From an uncultured Oscillospiraceae bacterium (GTDB lineage Bacteria > Bacillota > Clostridia > Oscillospirales > Ruminococcaceae): a DNA stretch of 39,721 nucleotides. Made by a program: the position numbers and the translations under genes. Within the stretch, counting starts at the first letter, position 1, and the number at the start of each line of letters is the position of its first letter. Positions 7,375 to 14,942 of the stretch are shown here, in pieces. The stretch lies in NCBI GenBank assembly GCA_934481385.1, contig CAKSPD010000011.1:1-39721 (forward strand), written 5' to 3'. Under the pieces are notes generated by a model. It worked only from the letters and a program-made list of their open reading frames with translations. It did no database searches and was not told the DNA's origin.

Positions 7375-8545
7375 AATTTATTATGATATGCTGTATCTTT
7401 CAGCATGCGGTGTCAATAATATAAAACCGTCTGAAAAGTGTCTTGATGCATACAGAACTGAAAATAAGGAAAAATCAGAACTTTTTAATTTAAGCTGTAA
7501 ACATTTTCTTGATACGCTGATTGGTATGACATTGCAGAAATCAGGTGTTTCCGTTTCAGCAAAATGGAATGAAAATATATCAAAATCAATCCGTAAGACT
7601 ATACTTTTTAATGCTGAACGTTCAAAGCTCCTTGCATTTATGGAAAAACAGGGAATATGGCATATGTCTTTGAAAGGGATTATTCTCAAGGATTTTTACC
7701 CCGATGCAAGTATGCGTCAGATGTCAGACAATGATATTCTTTTCGATTCAGAGTATGCTGATACTGTTAAAAAATATATGCTTTCAAACGGATACAAGGA
7801 AATTTCATCAGGCAAAGGAAATCATGATGTCTATAAAAAACCTCCTGTCTATAATTTTGAACTTCATCGTTCATTATATGATTCTTCACATAAAAAGGGC
7901 TGGAAAGAATATTACAGCAATATATATGAACGTCTTATTCAGGACGGGGATTCAATATACAGCTTTCATATGACTGATGAGGATTTTTATATCTATATAA
8001 CTTCTCATGCATACAAGCATTACAGCAAATGCGGAACAGGTATACGTACACTTCTTGACTTTTATGTATATCTGAAAGAAAAGAAATCATCACTGAATTT
8101 CAGCTATATTCAGAGTGAATGTGAAAAACTGGGTATATCTGAGTTTGAAAAAGAAAGCCGTAAGCTTTGTGAAAAGGTATTTTCACCTGATTTTATAAAA
8201 AAATATCAGCCTGAAAAATCTGAAAACATATTTTCAGATGATGAAAAGAAAATGCTTATGTATTACTTTGAATCAGGAGTTTACGGAAATCTGAAAAATC
8301 AAATTGAACATAATCTCAATAAATGTAATACTTCAAAACTGAAATATGCTTTGAGAAGATTATTCCCTGATAAGAATTATTATAATAAAATTCCATTATT
8401 GAATAACTATAAAATTCTGATTCCTTTCTTCTGGTTGTACAGAATAGGACGAACTGTTTTTTCTAAAAGACGCAGAAAATTTATTTCAAGTGAAATAAAA
8501 ATTCTTAAAAAAACAAAATCTTCCGGAAAGAATAAAAAAGGCTGA
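7367..8545 (+). CDS. NTP_transf_5-type nucleotidyltransferase
   Basis: A 392-residue protein. The ATG at 7367 lies 10 nt after AAGGAG; the longer in-frame TTG at 7358 is disfavoured. The core reads MSLKGIILKDFYPDASMRQM then SDNDILF, matching the LKG...YP...R...DxD pattern of the family, with the metal-binding pair D121 and D123. A later segment (NFELHRSLYD) carries the conserved ELHR. Family members are common in lasso and other RiPP clusters next to PqqD-like and HPrK-like genes, where they are thought to nucleotidylate or otherwise tailor a product. The substrate is unknown. The basic C-terminal tail (RRRKFISSEIKILKKTK) is lysine-rich. It is the last gene of the cluster, followed by a terminator. 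Confidence 0.8.
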   Translation: MLKIYYDMLYLSACGVNNIKPSEKCLDAYRTENKEKSELFNLSCKHFLDTLIGMTLQKSGVSVSAKWNENISKSIRKTILFNAERSKLLAFMEKQGIWHMSLKGIILKDFYPDASMRQMSDNDILFDSEYADTVKKYMLSNGYKEISSGKGNHDVYKKPPVYNFELHRSLYDSSHKKGWKEYYSNIYERLIQDGDSIYSFHMTDEDFYIYITSHAYKHYSKCGTGIRTLLDFYVYLKEKKSSLNFSYIQSECEKLGISEFEKESRKLCEKVFSPDFIKKYQPEKSENIFSDDEKKMLMYYFESGVYGNLKNQIEHNLNKCNTSKLKYALRRLFPDKNYYNKIPLLNNYKILIPFFWLYRIGRTVFSKRRRKFISSEIKILKKTKSSGKNKKG

Positions 8546-8570
8546 CAATAATAATTGCCAGCCCTTTTTT
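8540..8570 (+). terminator. Rho-independent terminator of the RiPP-like cluster
   Basis: GGCTGACAAT (8540-8549) pairs with ATTGCCAGCC (8554-8563) with one mismatch across an AATA loop, followed by CTTTTTT. It overlaps the stop codon of the nucleotidyltransferase gene. Confidence 0.85.
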
Positions 8571-8572
8571 AT

Positions 8573-8741
8573 TAATATTTCCACTGTCATTATCCCAGAA
8601 TCTTACCATAAGTCTTGATACTGTCGTTTTTCCACTTCCTGAAGAACCGATAAGAGCTGTTACTTCTCCTTGTTTTGCAGTAAAGCTTATATCTTCATAT
8701 GAAAGCTGATGAGATACAACTTCATAGATATACTGCCAGCC
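8573..8741 (-). pseudogene. Fragment of an ABC transporter ATP-binding domain
   Basis: The minus-strand frame from about 8741 reads YEDISFTAKQGEVTALIG, then SSGSGKTTVSRLMVRF and WDNDSGNI, an ABC ATPase from the first beta strand through Walker A (GSSGSGKTT) to the GxI turn. It has no start and loses similarity near 8580, at the terminator of the previous gene. It sits in a different frame from the TetR stub upstream, so a deletion joined the start of a regulator to the middle of a transporter gene. TetR-ABC-ABC multidrug loci are common in Firmicutes, and this looks like the scar of one. Confidence 0.75.
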
Positions 8742-8830
8742 TGTTCTGCATTATTAAATCCGTATTTCAGAAATTCATTTTTAGCACTTTCAATAAGGGA
8801 TTCTGTAACGCCTTCTGTTTCCTTTCTCAT
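8687..8830 (-). pseudogene. TetR-family regulator remnant (N-terminal ~28 residues plus out-of-frame tail)
   Basis: ATG at 8830-8828 with GGAG upstream. The first residues, MRKETEGVTESLIESAKNEF followed by LKYGFNNA, match the first helix of TetR-type regulators. The frame then runs through unrelated sequence to TAA at 8689-8687. The helix-turn-helix is incomplete, so the product should not bind DNA. Its promoter (TTGGCA at 8890-8885, 17 bp, TATAAT at 8867-8862) and palindromic operator remain intact. Confidence 0.7.
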
Positions 8831-8845
8831 AATTATATCTCCTTT

Positions 8846-8882
8846 ATAAAATAACAAGGTTATTATAACATTGTTATTTTAT
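8846..8882. promoter_or_regulatory. 37-bp palindromic operator over the -10 of the decayed TetR locus
   Basis: Centred on base 8864, the two sides are complementary over 8846-8882 with a single mismatched pair (8858/8870). The core is GTTATTATAAC with flanking AATAACAA/TTGTTATT. The minus-strand -10 box (8867-8862) lies at its centre, as expected for an autorepressed TetR gene. It now has no complete cognate regulator in the window. The rest of the 8883-9065 gap holds only the MATE promoter. Confidence 0.75.
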
Positions 8883-8990
8883 TTTGCCAACAACTTTATT
8901 ATATTTCAGTATAAAATGCTCAGAATATTTTTTAATATACCTGTATGTTTATACATTAAATACAAAAAAGTATTAATTAAAGATTGCCTC

Positions 8991-9019
8991 TTGTTCTTTA
9001 TTAAAGAGTGTAGTATAAT
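8991..9019 (+). promoter_or_regulatory. Promoter of the MATE exporter gene
   Basis: TTGTTC (8991-8996), a 17-bp spacer, TATAAT (9014-9019). The -35 is weak and the -10 is consensus. Confidence 0.6.
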
Positions 9020-9065
9020 ACTTAAAGAAAATTTTTAATTGCTTTTTATTGGAGGCTTAACTACT

Positions 9066-10403
9066 ATGGAAGAAACAAAAAATGACGGTGAGGATTTCGG
9101 AACGGGAAAGATAAGTCATATTCTGTTCAGAATTGCTCCTCCTGTGATGATTGCACAGCTTATACAGGCACTGTATAACATTATTGACAGTCTGTTTGTG
9201 GGAAAATATTCTGAATCAGGTCTTACTGCACTTTCAGTAATTTATCCGCTTCAGCTTCTTATGATAGCTCTTGCTGTCGGAACGGGAGTGGGAATAAATA
9301 CAATAATGGCATCAAAGCTCGGAATCGGAAAAAATCGTGAGGCAGATGAATATGCAGGTGCAGGAACTCCGCTTGCTGTTATATTATGGATAATATTTGC
9401 ATTTGTATGTTTTATATTTATGCCTGTCTATGCGAAAATGCAGACATCATCTCCGGAAGTTATTGCTGATTCCGTTGCATACGGCAGAATAGCCTGTGTT
9501 TTCAGTTTCGGGTTATTCCTTGAAAGTGTATGGACAAAAATACTTCAGGCAAGAGGTGATATGAAAACACCTATGATTGCACAGATTATCGGTGCAGTTA
9601 CTAACATCATTCTTGACCCTGTTCTGATATTCGGTATGTTCGGATTAAAAAGAATGGGAGTTTCAGGTGCGGCAATAGCTACTGTGACAGGACAGATTGT
9701 TACAGCTCTTATTGTAATGAAAAACGGATTTCATAAATCACCGTCTTTTAAGAAATTTCCGAAGTATATATCCAGAATATTCCGCATAGGCATACCGAAT
9801 ATACTTATGCAGTCAGCGTATACACTCTATATTTTCGGACTTAATACAATACTTGCAACTTTTTCTGATTCGGCAGTAACGGTTCTGGGGCTTTATTATA
9901 AATGGCAGACGTTTTTCTTTATTCCTCTCGGAGCAATGCAGACCTGCATTGTACCTGTAATCAGTTTTAATTACTCGGCAAAAAATCCCGAACGCTGTAA
10001 AAAAACTCTTAACACTTCAATCGGATTCGGTATGGCACTTATGGTTATCGGAACGCTTTGCTTTCTGATATTTCCGGAACAGATGCTTAGATTTTTTTCA
10101 AAGGACGATGAAACTATAAGAATAGGAATAAATGCTTTCAGAATTATCGGACTGAGCTTTATACCGCTTGTAACATCTCTTACATATCCTGTACTTTTTC
10201 AGGCAGTCGGAGCAAGCTTCAAAAGTTCATTGCTGACAGTTATCAGAACAGTATTTCTTTTTGTTCCGCTTGCATATCTGTTTTCAAGATTCGGACTTCA
10301 GTATTTCTGGCTGACATATCCTGTAACAGACGGAATAGTATCAATAATCGGTTTCTTTATGAGCAGAAAATTTTTTAAAAATCCATATAGAATATCTGTA
10401 TAA
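9066..10403 (+). CDS. MATE-family multidrug/cation antiporter
   Basis: A 445-residue protein. The ATG at 9066 is used because GGAGG (9051-9055) lies 10 nt before it; the longer TTG start at 9039 would place that site inside the gene. About 12 hydrophobic segments are visible in two similar halves. Family-typical stretches are GKISHILFRIAPPVMIAQLI at the N-terminus, NIIDSLFVGKYSESGLTALS, and LQARGDMKTPMIAQIIGA in the loop region. MATE proteins export cationic drugs or metabolites using a Na+ or H+ gradient across the plasma membrane; the substrate cannot be read here. It is a single-gene unit with its own promoter and a strong terminator. The adjacent TetR scar could have controlled efflux genes, but no operator overlaps this promoter. 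Confidence 0.9.
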   Translation: MEETKNDGEDFGTGKISHILFRIAPPVMIAQLIQALYNIIDSLFVGKYSESGLTALSVIYPLQLLMIALAVGTGVGINTIMASKLGIGKNREADEYAGAGTPLAVILWIIFAFVCFIFMPVYAKMQTSSPEVIADSVAYGRIACVFSFGLFLESVWTKILQARGDMKTPMIAQIIGAVTNIILDPVLIFGMFGLKRMGVSGAAIATVTGQIVTALIVMKNGFHKSPSFKKFPKYISRIFRIGIPNILMQSAYTLYIFGLNTILATFSDSAVTVLGLYYKWQTFFFIPLGAMQTCIVPVISFNYSAKNPERCKKTLNTSIGFGMALMVIGTLCFLIFPEQMLRFFSKDDETIRIGINAFRIIGLSFIPLVTSLTYPVLFQAVGASFKSSLLTVIRTVFLFVPLAYLFSRFGLQYFWLTYPVTDGIVSIIGFFMSRKFFKNPYRISV

Positions 10404-10415
10404 ATCCGGATATAA

Positions 10416-10441
10416 AAAACCTCCTGTTCACAGGAGGTTTT
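10416..10441. terminator. Bidirectional terminator between the MATE and VWA genes
   Basis: A perfect 11-bp stem: AAAACCTCCTG (10416-10426) and CAGGAGGTTTT (10431-10441) around a TTCA loop, with T-rich tails in both directions. It serves the convergent genes ending at 10403 and 10447. Confidence 0.9.
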
Positions 10442-10446
10442 AATTT

Positions 10447-11601
10447 TTATTTTGAAATAAAACCACTCAGACTTCTTTTTTTTAGTGCAAGTTCAAGAAG
10501 TTCAGGCAGACGTTCAGGAGGACACGCAAAACAGGGAATATCAAAACTGCTTATCTTGTCGGCAAGATGACTGTCAAAACAGGGCTTTCCTCTGTCTGAT
10601 ATTGCAAGAAGTACAATTATATTTACTCCTGATTCTTTAAGTTCTTCAATTTTCTTTACAAGTGCGGATTCATTTCCGCCTTCATAAAGGTCTGTAATTA
10701 TAAACATTGTAGTTTTTTCGGGTTCTGTTATAAGTGTCTGACAGTATGCGACTGATTTGTTTATATCAGTACCGCCTCCGAGCTGTATTCCGTAAAGAAG
10801 TTCAACAGGGTCACTGCAAAGTTCCGTAAGGTCTGTTACAGTTGTATCAAATGCAACTATATGTGTTTTAAGTGAATTCATACTTGCAAGAATACAGCCC
10901 ATTACTGATGAATATATAGCAGATTCACCCATTGAACCGCTCTGGTCAATATCAAGTATAACTGTTCTTGAACCTGATTTTGATGCACGTTCAAAGAAAT
11001 AGAATTTTTCGGGTAGAATCATTTTAAGCTCAGGATTATAGTTTTTAAGATTTCTTCTTACAGTGAGCTTATAATCAAGTGCAGGGGCAGAGGGAATAGG
11101 GGAGTGTTCACGCTTGTTGAGAGCAGATGTTACAGAGCGTTTTAAATCATCTGAAATTCTCTTGTTTATCTCCTCAACGATTTTTGAAATATATATTCTT
11201 GCATTGTCCTTAGCTTTTTTAGGAATCTGGTCTTTAAGCATAAGCAGAAGTGATGCTGTTGAAATATCAGGTTCAAGACCGTTAAGAATTTCCGGTTCAA
11301 AGAGAAGCTGTTTAAGTCCCTTACGCTGAATAGCATCATTCTGAATAACTTTTATTTCCATAGGTTCAAAGAGTGAACGCAAATCACCAAGCCATTTTGT
11401 AAGCTGTGGCGATGACATATTACTGCCTGCCCCTTTTCCTCCTGATGATGAAGATTCATTGCCATAAATCTGTGAAAGTGCGGAATCCATAAGGAGTTCC
11501 TCAGCAGAAAGAGCAGGCATACCGCACATATTGTTCATAGTTTTTTCAGCATCACGCCCCAGAATAAGACGCCAGCGTTTTAAAATATCATTGTTATCCA
11601 T
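10447..11601 (-). CDS. VWA (CoxE/YehP-like) domain protein
   Basis: A 384-residue protein. The ATG at 11601 follows the stop of the DUF5682 gene by 1 nt; the longer frame start at 11655 would overlap that gene and is rejected. The N-terminal ~200 residues are mostly helical. The VWA domain then begins with VILDIDQSGSMG (MIDAS D219-Q-S221-G-S223), followed by IVAFDTTVTDL, LGGGTDIN with the MIDAS Thr, and FIITDLYEGG with the MIDAS Asp. All metal ligands are present, so it should bind Mg2+ and partner proteins. The order SWIM, MoxR ATPase, DUF5682, VWA mirrors the E. coli yehQ/yehL/yehM/yehP set. MoxR-VWA pairs usually act as chaperone-like remodelling machines, with VWA as substrate adaptor. 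Confidence 0.85.
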   Translation of the reverse strand: MDNNDILKRWRLILGRDAEKTMNNMCGMPALSAEELLMDSALSQIYGNESSSSGGKGAGSNMSSPQLTKWLGDLRSLFEPMEIKVIQNDAIQRKGLKQLLFEPEILNGLEPDISTASLLLMLKDQIPKKAKDNARIYISKIVEEINKRISDDLKRSVTSALNKREHSPIPSAPALDYKLTVRRNLKNYNPELKMILPEKFYFFERASKSGSRTVILDIDQSGSMGESAIYSSVMGCILASMNSLKTHIVAFDTTVTDLTELCSDPVELLYGIQLGGGTDINKSVAYCQTLITEPEKTTMFIITDLYEGGNESALVKKIEELKESGVNIIVLLAISDRGKPCFDSHLADKISSFDIPCFACPPERLPELLELALKKRSLSGFISK

Positions 11602-11602
11602 A

Positions 11603-13855
11603 TTATATATCACCAAAATCAAAGTCGTCCAAATCGTCAACAGCCTGCTTTTCATCTTCCGAAAGCTCGGAATTTATAAATATAGATGCATCTTCTCTTG
11701 AAATTCCGAGAACTTCACCGATATTTTCAGCAATTTCAGCCTTTTCTGACGATGAAAATTCAGAAAATGTACGTTTCATACAAACAAGAACAGGTTTAAA
11801 TTCTTCATCTTCAAGAGATGAAATAAATTCGCATAGCTTTTCCCATACACTTAAACGGTTTATAAGTGTATGTCTGTTTCGTTTTGAAAGTCCCTCAAAC
11901 CATAAAGCACCTTCAGGAGCAGGAGTTCCTCCGGAAAGTCGTCTGCTTATGAGTTCAGAGAGCTTTTCAGGAGTAATTTTTCCATGTTCCATAAGCAAGG
12001 CACATGCAAATCCGGAAAGAAAAGGATTTGAAAAATCACTGTCCGCAACATCAGATAGAACAGATATAAGTCTTTCTGTTTCAAGAAAATCGTGAGAAAG
12101 GCAGGCATCATTTACTTTTGAAAGTGCGGAAACAAGTACTTCCGAGGCTGAATTGTCACATACTGATGCCGAAAGAAGATTAAGACAGAATCTTAAATAT
12201 AACTGCTGTACAATGGGGATAAGCGGTTCAGTATCAATTCTTCTTATGTTTCCGAATCTTATTATTCCTGAAAGAGTACCGATAGTTTCGCCTGTATCCT
12301 TTACGGAAGAACAGTCAACAGCAAGTTTCTGAACTGCTGAAACAGCACTCTTTACTGATTCGGAAAGACCGCATTTAAAAATTTCAGAGAGTATAACAGC
12401 AGTTTCAGCAAGATTTTCAGTCTGTTCAAGCTGTGAGCTTAATTTAAACTGTGATGCCTGTTCGATTGTATCACCGTTCAGAGATGCTTCAACGATTTCA
12501 ATTTCCGTTTCAGGAGTCCACTGGAGTTTCCATAATTCTGCCCATGTAGCATTTTCCTGCTGTCTGTAAAGCTGTTCGCCGAAATGTATATCAAGTATTC
12601 TGAGCCTGTGCAGGAAGAATGAACGGTTAAGACCTAAAAATGCGGATTTTTCAGACTTTACCCTTATATTTTCACGCAAATCGAGTTCAAGTTCCTCAAC
12701 TTTGGCAGAACGGAATCTTTCAAGTTTAAGGTCTTTGAGCTGTCGCATAAAATCCTCCTGAACGGAAGTGCAGACTGTTCCGTCAGGGAGCAATCCGATT
12801 TTTGTGCCGATTTCAGTATTCGCACAAGCCTCTGAAATTTCACCGAAAGAACCTCCTCCAAGACATGTTACGGCAGAATCTCTTAAATCACTGAAATTTG
12901 CAAATTTTCCGCCACGCATAACGGCAAGTGTTTCCGAAAGCCTTAAAGCTTCAATTACCTGTGCAGATGATGCAGAAAATCCATGTTCACGCTGATATTC
13001 GGCAATCCTTGCAAGATATTCAGCAGAACTGTCTTTAAGTGTATTTTTCAGACGGTTTCGCCAGAGAATTTCATAATATGCAGGAGCTTTACTTCCTGCA
13101 CCATATCCGGAACGTGAAGAAAGCCTGTAATATGAGTACGGCATAAGCGTTGATTTACATTCTGTCGTGGGGAGTTTCTTTGTAAGCTTTTCATCATCTT
13201 TGCTGAAAGGAATATTTTTAATTCCAATAGTATGAAAACAGCCTGTAATTACAGCTACTTTTTCAGAAGTATAAATCTTTTCAGATTCGCTTATAACACG
13301 ACGCATAAAAGCCTCACGCAGTATATTGTTGTGTTCAGAACTGTCTGAAAATTCACGGATTGACTTTCCGTATTCTTCAGTGGCAATTATAAAATCCTCA
13401 TAGTTTTCACACTGTTCAAAGGTATATTCCCAGAGTGAATCATTATCCATTCCCGATGATTTTTCCATATAATCATAAATGGAAAATTTTTCTTCAGGAG
13501 AATCTTTTGTTTCATCTGTATTCAGACTTTCTTCAATCATTTGTGCAAGAACGCAGGAGGACGGCAGATCACAGAATTTTACAGGAACATTATGTTCAAT
13601 CGCCCAGAGCATTGCTCTGTATTCAGGTGAAAATTCCGCAAAAGGCCATAAAACTGTTTTGACAGGCGGATTTACTGTATATGCAAGAATTGCACATGGC
13701 ATAACAGCAAACGGACTGCAAAGCGGTTCGATAAGATTATTCAAATCATACGGCCCTTCTATAAGGACACATTCAGGCTTTACACGATTGAGAAATTCGG
13801 TTACATAAAATGCACAGGACGGTGAAAAGTGGCGTATTCCGAAATATTCAGCCAT
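11603..13855 (-). CDS. DUF5682 (YehM-like) protein
   Basis: A 750-residue protein. The N-terminus, YFGIRHFSPSCAFYVTEFL then VLIEGPYDLNNLIEPL, and later FAEFSPEYRAMLWAIEHNVP and VKFCDLPS, form the DUF5682 pattern (GIRHxxP, EGP, PFAEFSPEW, DLP). KVAVITGCFHTIGIK near residue 200 resembles the GxxH segment of TraB/ChaN-like proteins. The larger C-terminal part is helical with few landmarks and ends in an acidic tail (DDLDDFDFGDI). Biochemical function is unknown. Its start shares one base with the stop of the MoxR gene (TAATG), so the two are translationally coupled. E. coli yehM is the best-known relative in the same gene context. Confidence 0.8.
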   Translation of the reverse strand: MAEYFGIRHFSPSCAFYVTEFLNRVKPECVLIEGPYDLNNLIEPLCSPFAVMPCAILAYTVNPPVKTVLWPFAEFSPEYRAMLWAIEHNVPVKFCDLPSSCVLAQMIEESLNTDETKDSPEEKFSIYDYMEKSSGMDNDSLWEYTFEQCENYEDFIIATEEYGKSIREFSDSSEHNNILREAFMRRVISESEKIYTSEKVAVITGCFHTIGIKNIPFSKDDEKLTKKLPTTECKSTLMPYSYYRLSSRSGYGAGSKAPAYYEILWRNRLKNTLKDSSAEYLARIAEYQREHGFSASSAQVIEALRLSETLAVMRGGKFANFSDLRDSAVTCLGGGSFGEISEACANTEIGTKIGLLPDGTVCTSVQEDFMRQLKDLKLERFRSAKVEELELDLRENIRVKSEKSAFLGLNRSFFLHRLRILDIHFGEQLYRQQENATWAELWKLQWTPETEIEIVEASLNGDTIEQASQFKLSSQLEQTENLAETAVILSEIFKCGLSESVKSAVSAVQKLAVDCSSVKDTGETIGTLSGIIRFGNIRRIDTEPLIPIVQQLYLRFCLNLLSASVCDNSASEVLVSALSKVNDACLSHDFLETERLISVLSDVADSDFSNPFLSGFACALLMEHGKITPEKLSELISRRLSGGTPAPEGALWFEGLSKRNRHTLINRLSVWEKLCEFISSLEDEEFKPVLVCMKRTFSEFSSSEKAEIAENIGEVLGISREDASIFINSELSEDEKQAVDDLDDFDFGDI

Positions 13856-14940
13856 TATGCGTTACGCTCCTTACATTCTGAATAGAGCTTTGAATATTCC
13901 CTGCCTTTTTTACGCATAACATTTTCAAGATATTCAGTCCATACGGCTTTATCCTTTGATTCGTCCTTTACAATAGCACCCTGCAATGCTGATGCAAGTT
14001 CATAATCGGTTACAGTACCGTTTCCGAAACTTCCGGCAAGAGCCATACTGTTTACAAGGAGCGAAATTGCCTCGGCAGATGAGAGAACTCCTGATGTACT
14101 TTTAAGTTTTACTTTTCCGTCCAGAGTCTGACCGTCACGAAGTTCACGGAATATTGTTACAACACGTTCAATAGCTGAAACATCAGGCAGTTTTGCATTG
14201 AGCTTGAAACTGTCAGCCATCTGTGCAACTCTTGTTTTGACAATATCAATTTCAGTATCCATATCGGACGGAGCAGGTAGTACAACAATGTTGAAACGTC
14301 TTTTAAGAGCTGATGACATTTCATTTACACCTTTGTCACGGGTATTTGCAGTAGCAATTACAGAAAATCCCTTTCTTGCGGAAACTTCTTCTGAAAGTTC
14401 AGGTATAGAAATACGTTTTTCAGAAAGTATGGAGATAAGTGCGTCCTGAACTTCACTTGCACATCTTGAAATTTCTTCAATTCTCGCAATAGTACCTGTT
14501 TCCATAGCATTATATACAGGACTTTTTACAAGTGATTCAAATGAAGGGCCTTTTGCAAGGAGCATTGCATAGTTCCATGAATAGCGAATCTGTTCTTCAG
14601 TAGTACCTGCTGTACCCTGAATTACTCTTGAAGAATTTCCGTTTATCGCAGCAGTGAGATGTTCGGAGAGCCACGATTTCGCTGTACCCGGTTCACCTAT
14701 GAGAAGTAAAGCTCTGTCGGTTACAAGAGTAGCAATGCAGATTTCAACAATTTTTCTGTCGCCCATATATTTAGGAGTTATTTTTGTATTCCCTGATTTA
14801 CCGCCCATAATATATGTAAGAACGGATTTTGGTGACATCTGCCAGCCGTCAGGAACGGGATTTGTTTCGTTTTCAATAAGGGCATCTATCTCATTTTTAT
14901 AGAGAAGTTCAGCAGGGAGTCTTAACATTTCATTTGACAT
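13855..14940 (-). CDS. MoxR-family AAA+ ATPase (YehL-like)
   Basis: A 361-residue protein. Walker A is G82-EPGTAKS89. Walker B is the variant IARIEEISR with E155/E156 instead of the usual DE. EVQDALISILSEKRI follows, then sensor 1 in IATANTRDKGVNEMSSALKR and the arginine-finger region RRFNIVVLPAP. The glutamate pair in Walker B is typical of this subgroup. MoxR ATPases form hexamers that remodel protein complexes with a VWA partner, here the gene at 10447-11601. The start is 2 nt after the HEAT-like gene, with AAAGGA 10-12 nt upstream. Confidence 0.9.
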   Translation of the reverse strand: MSNEMLRLPAELLYKNEIDALIENETNPVPDGWQMSPKSVLTYIMGGKSGNTKITPKYMGDRKIVEICIATLVTDRALLLIGEPGTAKSWLSEHLTAAINGNSSRVIQGTAGTTEEQIRYSWNYAMLLAKGPSFESLVKSPVYNAMETGTIARIEEISRCASEVQDALISILSEKRISIPELSEEVSARKGFSVIATANTRDKGVNEMSSALKRRFNIVVLPAPSDMDTEIDIVKTRVAQMADSFKLNAKLPDVSAIERVVTIFRELRDGQTLDGKVKLKSTSGVLSSAEAISLLVNSMALAGSFGNGTVTDYELASALQGAIVKDESKDKAVWTEYLENVMRKKGREYSKLYSECKERNA

Positions 14941-14942
14941 AA

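Noticed and set aside
13435..13808. Plus-strand ORFs of 75-109 codons opposite the DUF5682 gene
   Set aside because: They lack ribosome sites, lie wholly inside a well-supported gene and show no recognisable domain.
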